From positions 992,001-1,056,000 of the forward strand of contig CP060499.1 in NCBI GenBank assembly GCA_024760525.1: a stretch of DNA of 64,000 nucleotides. The letters are read 5' to 3'. A model generated the notes under the pieces. The model saw nothing but the letters and a program-made list of their open reading frames with translations, was not told the origin of the DNA and made no database searches. This DNA comes from Nitrospira sp. (GTDB taxonomy: Bacteria > Nitrospirota > Nitrospiria > Nitrospirales > Nitrospiraceae). The position numbers and the translations under genes are program-made. Shown here one piece after another: positions 62,692 to 64,000 of this stretch (position 1 is its first letter; each line of letters opens with the position of its first letter).

Positions 62692-62994
62692 TCAGTCATA
62701 CCCATAGAGCCAATGCGTCGCGGAGGAAGAAATATTCTTGACGGAATGGCGGATCTCTTTGGGAATGAACACCTCGTCGCCCGGTTCCGCGATGATGTCT
62801 TCTTTATCGATGATCAACCTGAGTTTTCCCGCCACAACGGTCACGAGCTCGTTTGTGGCATGGACGAAGCCATTCCACTCGCGTCCGGGTGGGTCGATGA
62901 ATACATCACAGGAGTAGCCCCGCCGGCGCCAGTCTCGAGCCACCTGGTCACGGTCGATCGGCACCGAGAATTTATAACGGGTGAGATAGGACAT
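62692..62994 (-). CDS. Small cupin-domain protein
   Basis: 100 residues forming one double-stranded beta-helix: GREWNGFVHATNELVTVVAGKLRL pattern (motif 1) and EPGDEVFIPKEIRHSVKN (motif 2, with His). Possible metal-binding or ligand-binding cupin. Substrate unknown. Confidence 0.78.
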   Translation of the reverse strand: MSYLTRYKFSVPIDRDQVARDWRRRGYSCDVFIDPPGREWNGFVHATNELVTVVAGKLRLIIDKEDIIAEPGDEVFIPKEIRHSVKNISSSATHWLYGYD

Positions 62995-63125
62995 GAATCA
63001 AAAGTATGGGCTCCGATCCCTATAAGGCGCTCGTGTGTACCTTCACTCAAGCACGGACCATTGTACCGAGACGAGGCGGCAACATGAAGGGTCGAAACTC
63101 GTGGTAGCGGTCGCAGCGAAGGTTT

Positions 63126-64000
63126 CTATGGTGGATGCTGTGAAAGCCGCTCGTCGCACAGGGTTATCAGGCGTTGAGCCGTTGCGCAATCTTCTGAATC
63201 GGCGGCAAACAGTGGCAAGGCTTGCCCGGCAAGTACTCTGGCTTGGCTCCAGTCTCGTCGGGGTTCAAATGTAATGATCGCGGCGTTCAGTAATGCCGTA
63301 GCGCGACAGCGCTGATTGCCGGTATGCTCGGCCACTTCGGCAAGCTGGAGAAGTGATGGCAACGCCGATTCAAGCCGTTCCTGCCGAATGAGCGTGTCCA
63401 CCCAAGACTGCAACAGGGACTCGCACTTGCTGAACGCCTCTCCGGCCTGACGCGTGAGCCCGAGTTGCAGAAAGCCGTTGCCCGCGGCGCCATACCACTC
63501 TGCGGCCCGCGCCAGGTCACCGGCGAAGCGCGCGCTGCTCGCGGCGGATTGTTGAAAAGCCACGACCAGTTGTTGCGCGCCGATCTGTTGATACATGGCG
63601 ATGAGTTCGGGATAGAGCCCAACCATTTCGCTCGCCGCCTGCCGTTGCCGTTCGATGTCGGTGAAGGCGTGGCCCTCAGCAGACAGCTTGGCGATCCGGA
63701 CATCGAGCTGCACGGCTGTCTCGCACAATCGGCAATAGTCCCGCTCACGAGCTCGGCCGAGTGTGTCCCATAGCTCGGCGGATTCGGCAAACACAGCTAC
63801 GGCTTCTTCATCGCGTTGCCGGAGGAGTAATGTCAGCCCTAGGTTTTGGAGGAGTCCAGCGAGTGTCGGCGGATCACGGCGCTGTCGGGCCAATCCGACG
63901 GCTCGACGGGATGCTTGTTCTGCTCCCGCTAGGTCGCCCATTCGCAGAAGAGTTCGTCCTATGAGACCATACAGGTCTTGCTCCAAAACGGGATGACGTT
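63126..64000 (-). CDS. TPR-repeat protein, partial (5' end outside window)
   Basis: The frame stays open to the right edge (RHPVLEQDLYGLIGRTLL at the edge), so the start lies beyond the window; a TTG at 63986 is not the true start. Several tetratricopeptide repeats are seen, e.g. LGLTLLLRQRDEEAVAVFAESAELWD pattern and RAAEWYGAAGNGFLQLGL. A scaffold or regulatory helper, no enzymatic motif. Confidence 0.8.
   Translation of the reverse strand, partial: RHPVLEQDLYGLIGRTLLRMGDLAGAEQASRRAVGLARQRRDPPTLAGLLQNLGLTLLLRQRDEEAVAVFAESAELWDTLGRARERDYCRLCETAVQLDVRIAKLSAEGHAFTDIERQRQAASEMVGLYPELIAMYQQIGAQQLVVAFQQSAASSARFAGDLARAAEWYGAAGNGFLQLGLTRQAGEAFSKCESLLQSWVDTLIRQERLESALPSLLQLAEVAEHTGNQRCRATALLNAAIITFEPRRDWSQARVLAGQALPLFAADSEDCATAQRLITLCDERLSQHPP

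Noticed and set aside
1..64000. IS elements, prophage, CRISPR arrays, tRNA or rRNA genes
   Set aside because: I looked for transposase motifs, repeated spacers and RNA gene hallmarks on both strands and found none that I could support.

Overview
The window reads as a chromosomal segment of a comammox Nitrospira (complete ammonia oxidizer, Nitrospirota). The deciding evidence is an amoC-amoA pair at 27265-29059. The rest looks like a Nitrospira chromosome: a type I FBPase plus FbaB-type aldolase, a PEP-mutase fusion, many DUF and TPR proteins, and GC-rich coding DNA on both strands. No IS element, prophage, CRISPR array, rRNA or tRNA gene was recognised. The species call is inference from gene content.

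Layout. 1-7339 (+) is housekeeping: a phosphohexomutase (partial), a DUF3108 protein, fbp, fbaB, a DegP-type protease, ispD-ispF and cysE. 7625-10514 (+) encodes a PEP mutase/nucleotidyltransferase fusion and a phosphonopyruvate decarboxylase, the two committed steps of phosphonate synthesis. 10652-15364 holds truA, an AMIN-amidase, a YacP-type NYN protein, tatD and a DAHP synthase. 15508-18855 (+) is a DUF2946-like protein, a TonB-dependent receptor and a soluble TonB-domain protein. 18947-24961 holds a PAP2 phosphatase, a CobW-type GTPase, a haem lipoprotein, a B12-radical SAM protein and a DUF2254 protein. 25244-26988 is a two-component system just upstream of amoCA. amoB is reduced to a 9-codon stub at 29056-29085 and is followed by ftsH.

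31008-37745 (-) is a guanidine-responsive operon. A candidate promoter and a clear guanidine-I (ykkC) riboswitch precede an APC permease, two DUF1989 proteins (carboxyguanidine deiminase type) and a biotin carboxylase of the urea/guanidine carboxylase family. I therefore read the operon as guanidine rather than urea catabolism. No allophanate hydrolase lies nearby.

39797-48168 (-) is the strongest candidate for an undescribed system: a tight operon for a ribosomally made, modified peptide (RiPP). It encodes a glycosyltransferase-like protein, a methyltransferase, a PqqD-like protein, two radical SAM proteins, an 81-residue Cys-containing precursor, an HPr-kinase-like protein, a third radical SAM protein, an NTP_transf_5 nucleotidyltransferase and an S26-type peptidase. 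The precursor leader carries YxxPxL, the motif that lasso-peptide recognition elements bind, but there is no lasso cyclase. A TPR protein and a 66-residue protein lie upstream; an ECF sigma/anti-sigma pair and tadA follow.

48862-64000 holds envelope genes (a lipoprotein, PagL, DUF4403, an adhesin-E-like protein, a MepK-like peptidase), TPR proteins, a toxin-antitoxin pair, a two-domain SagB-type oxidoreductase, a CheY-like regulator, glgB, an ArsB/NhaD transporter, a cupin and a partial TPR protein at the right edge.
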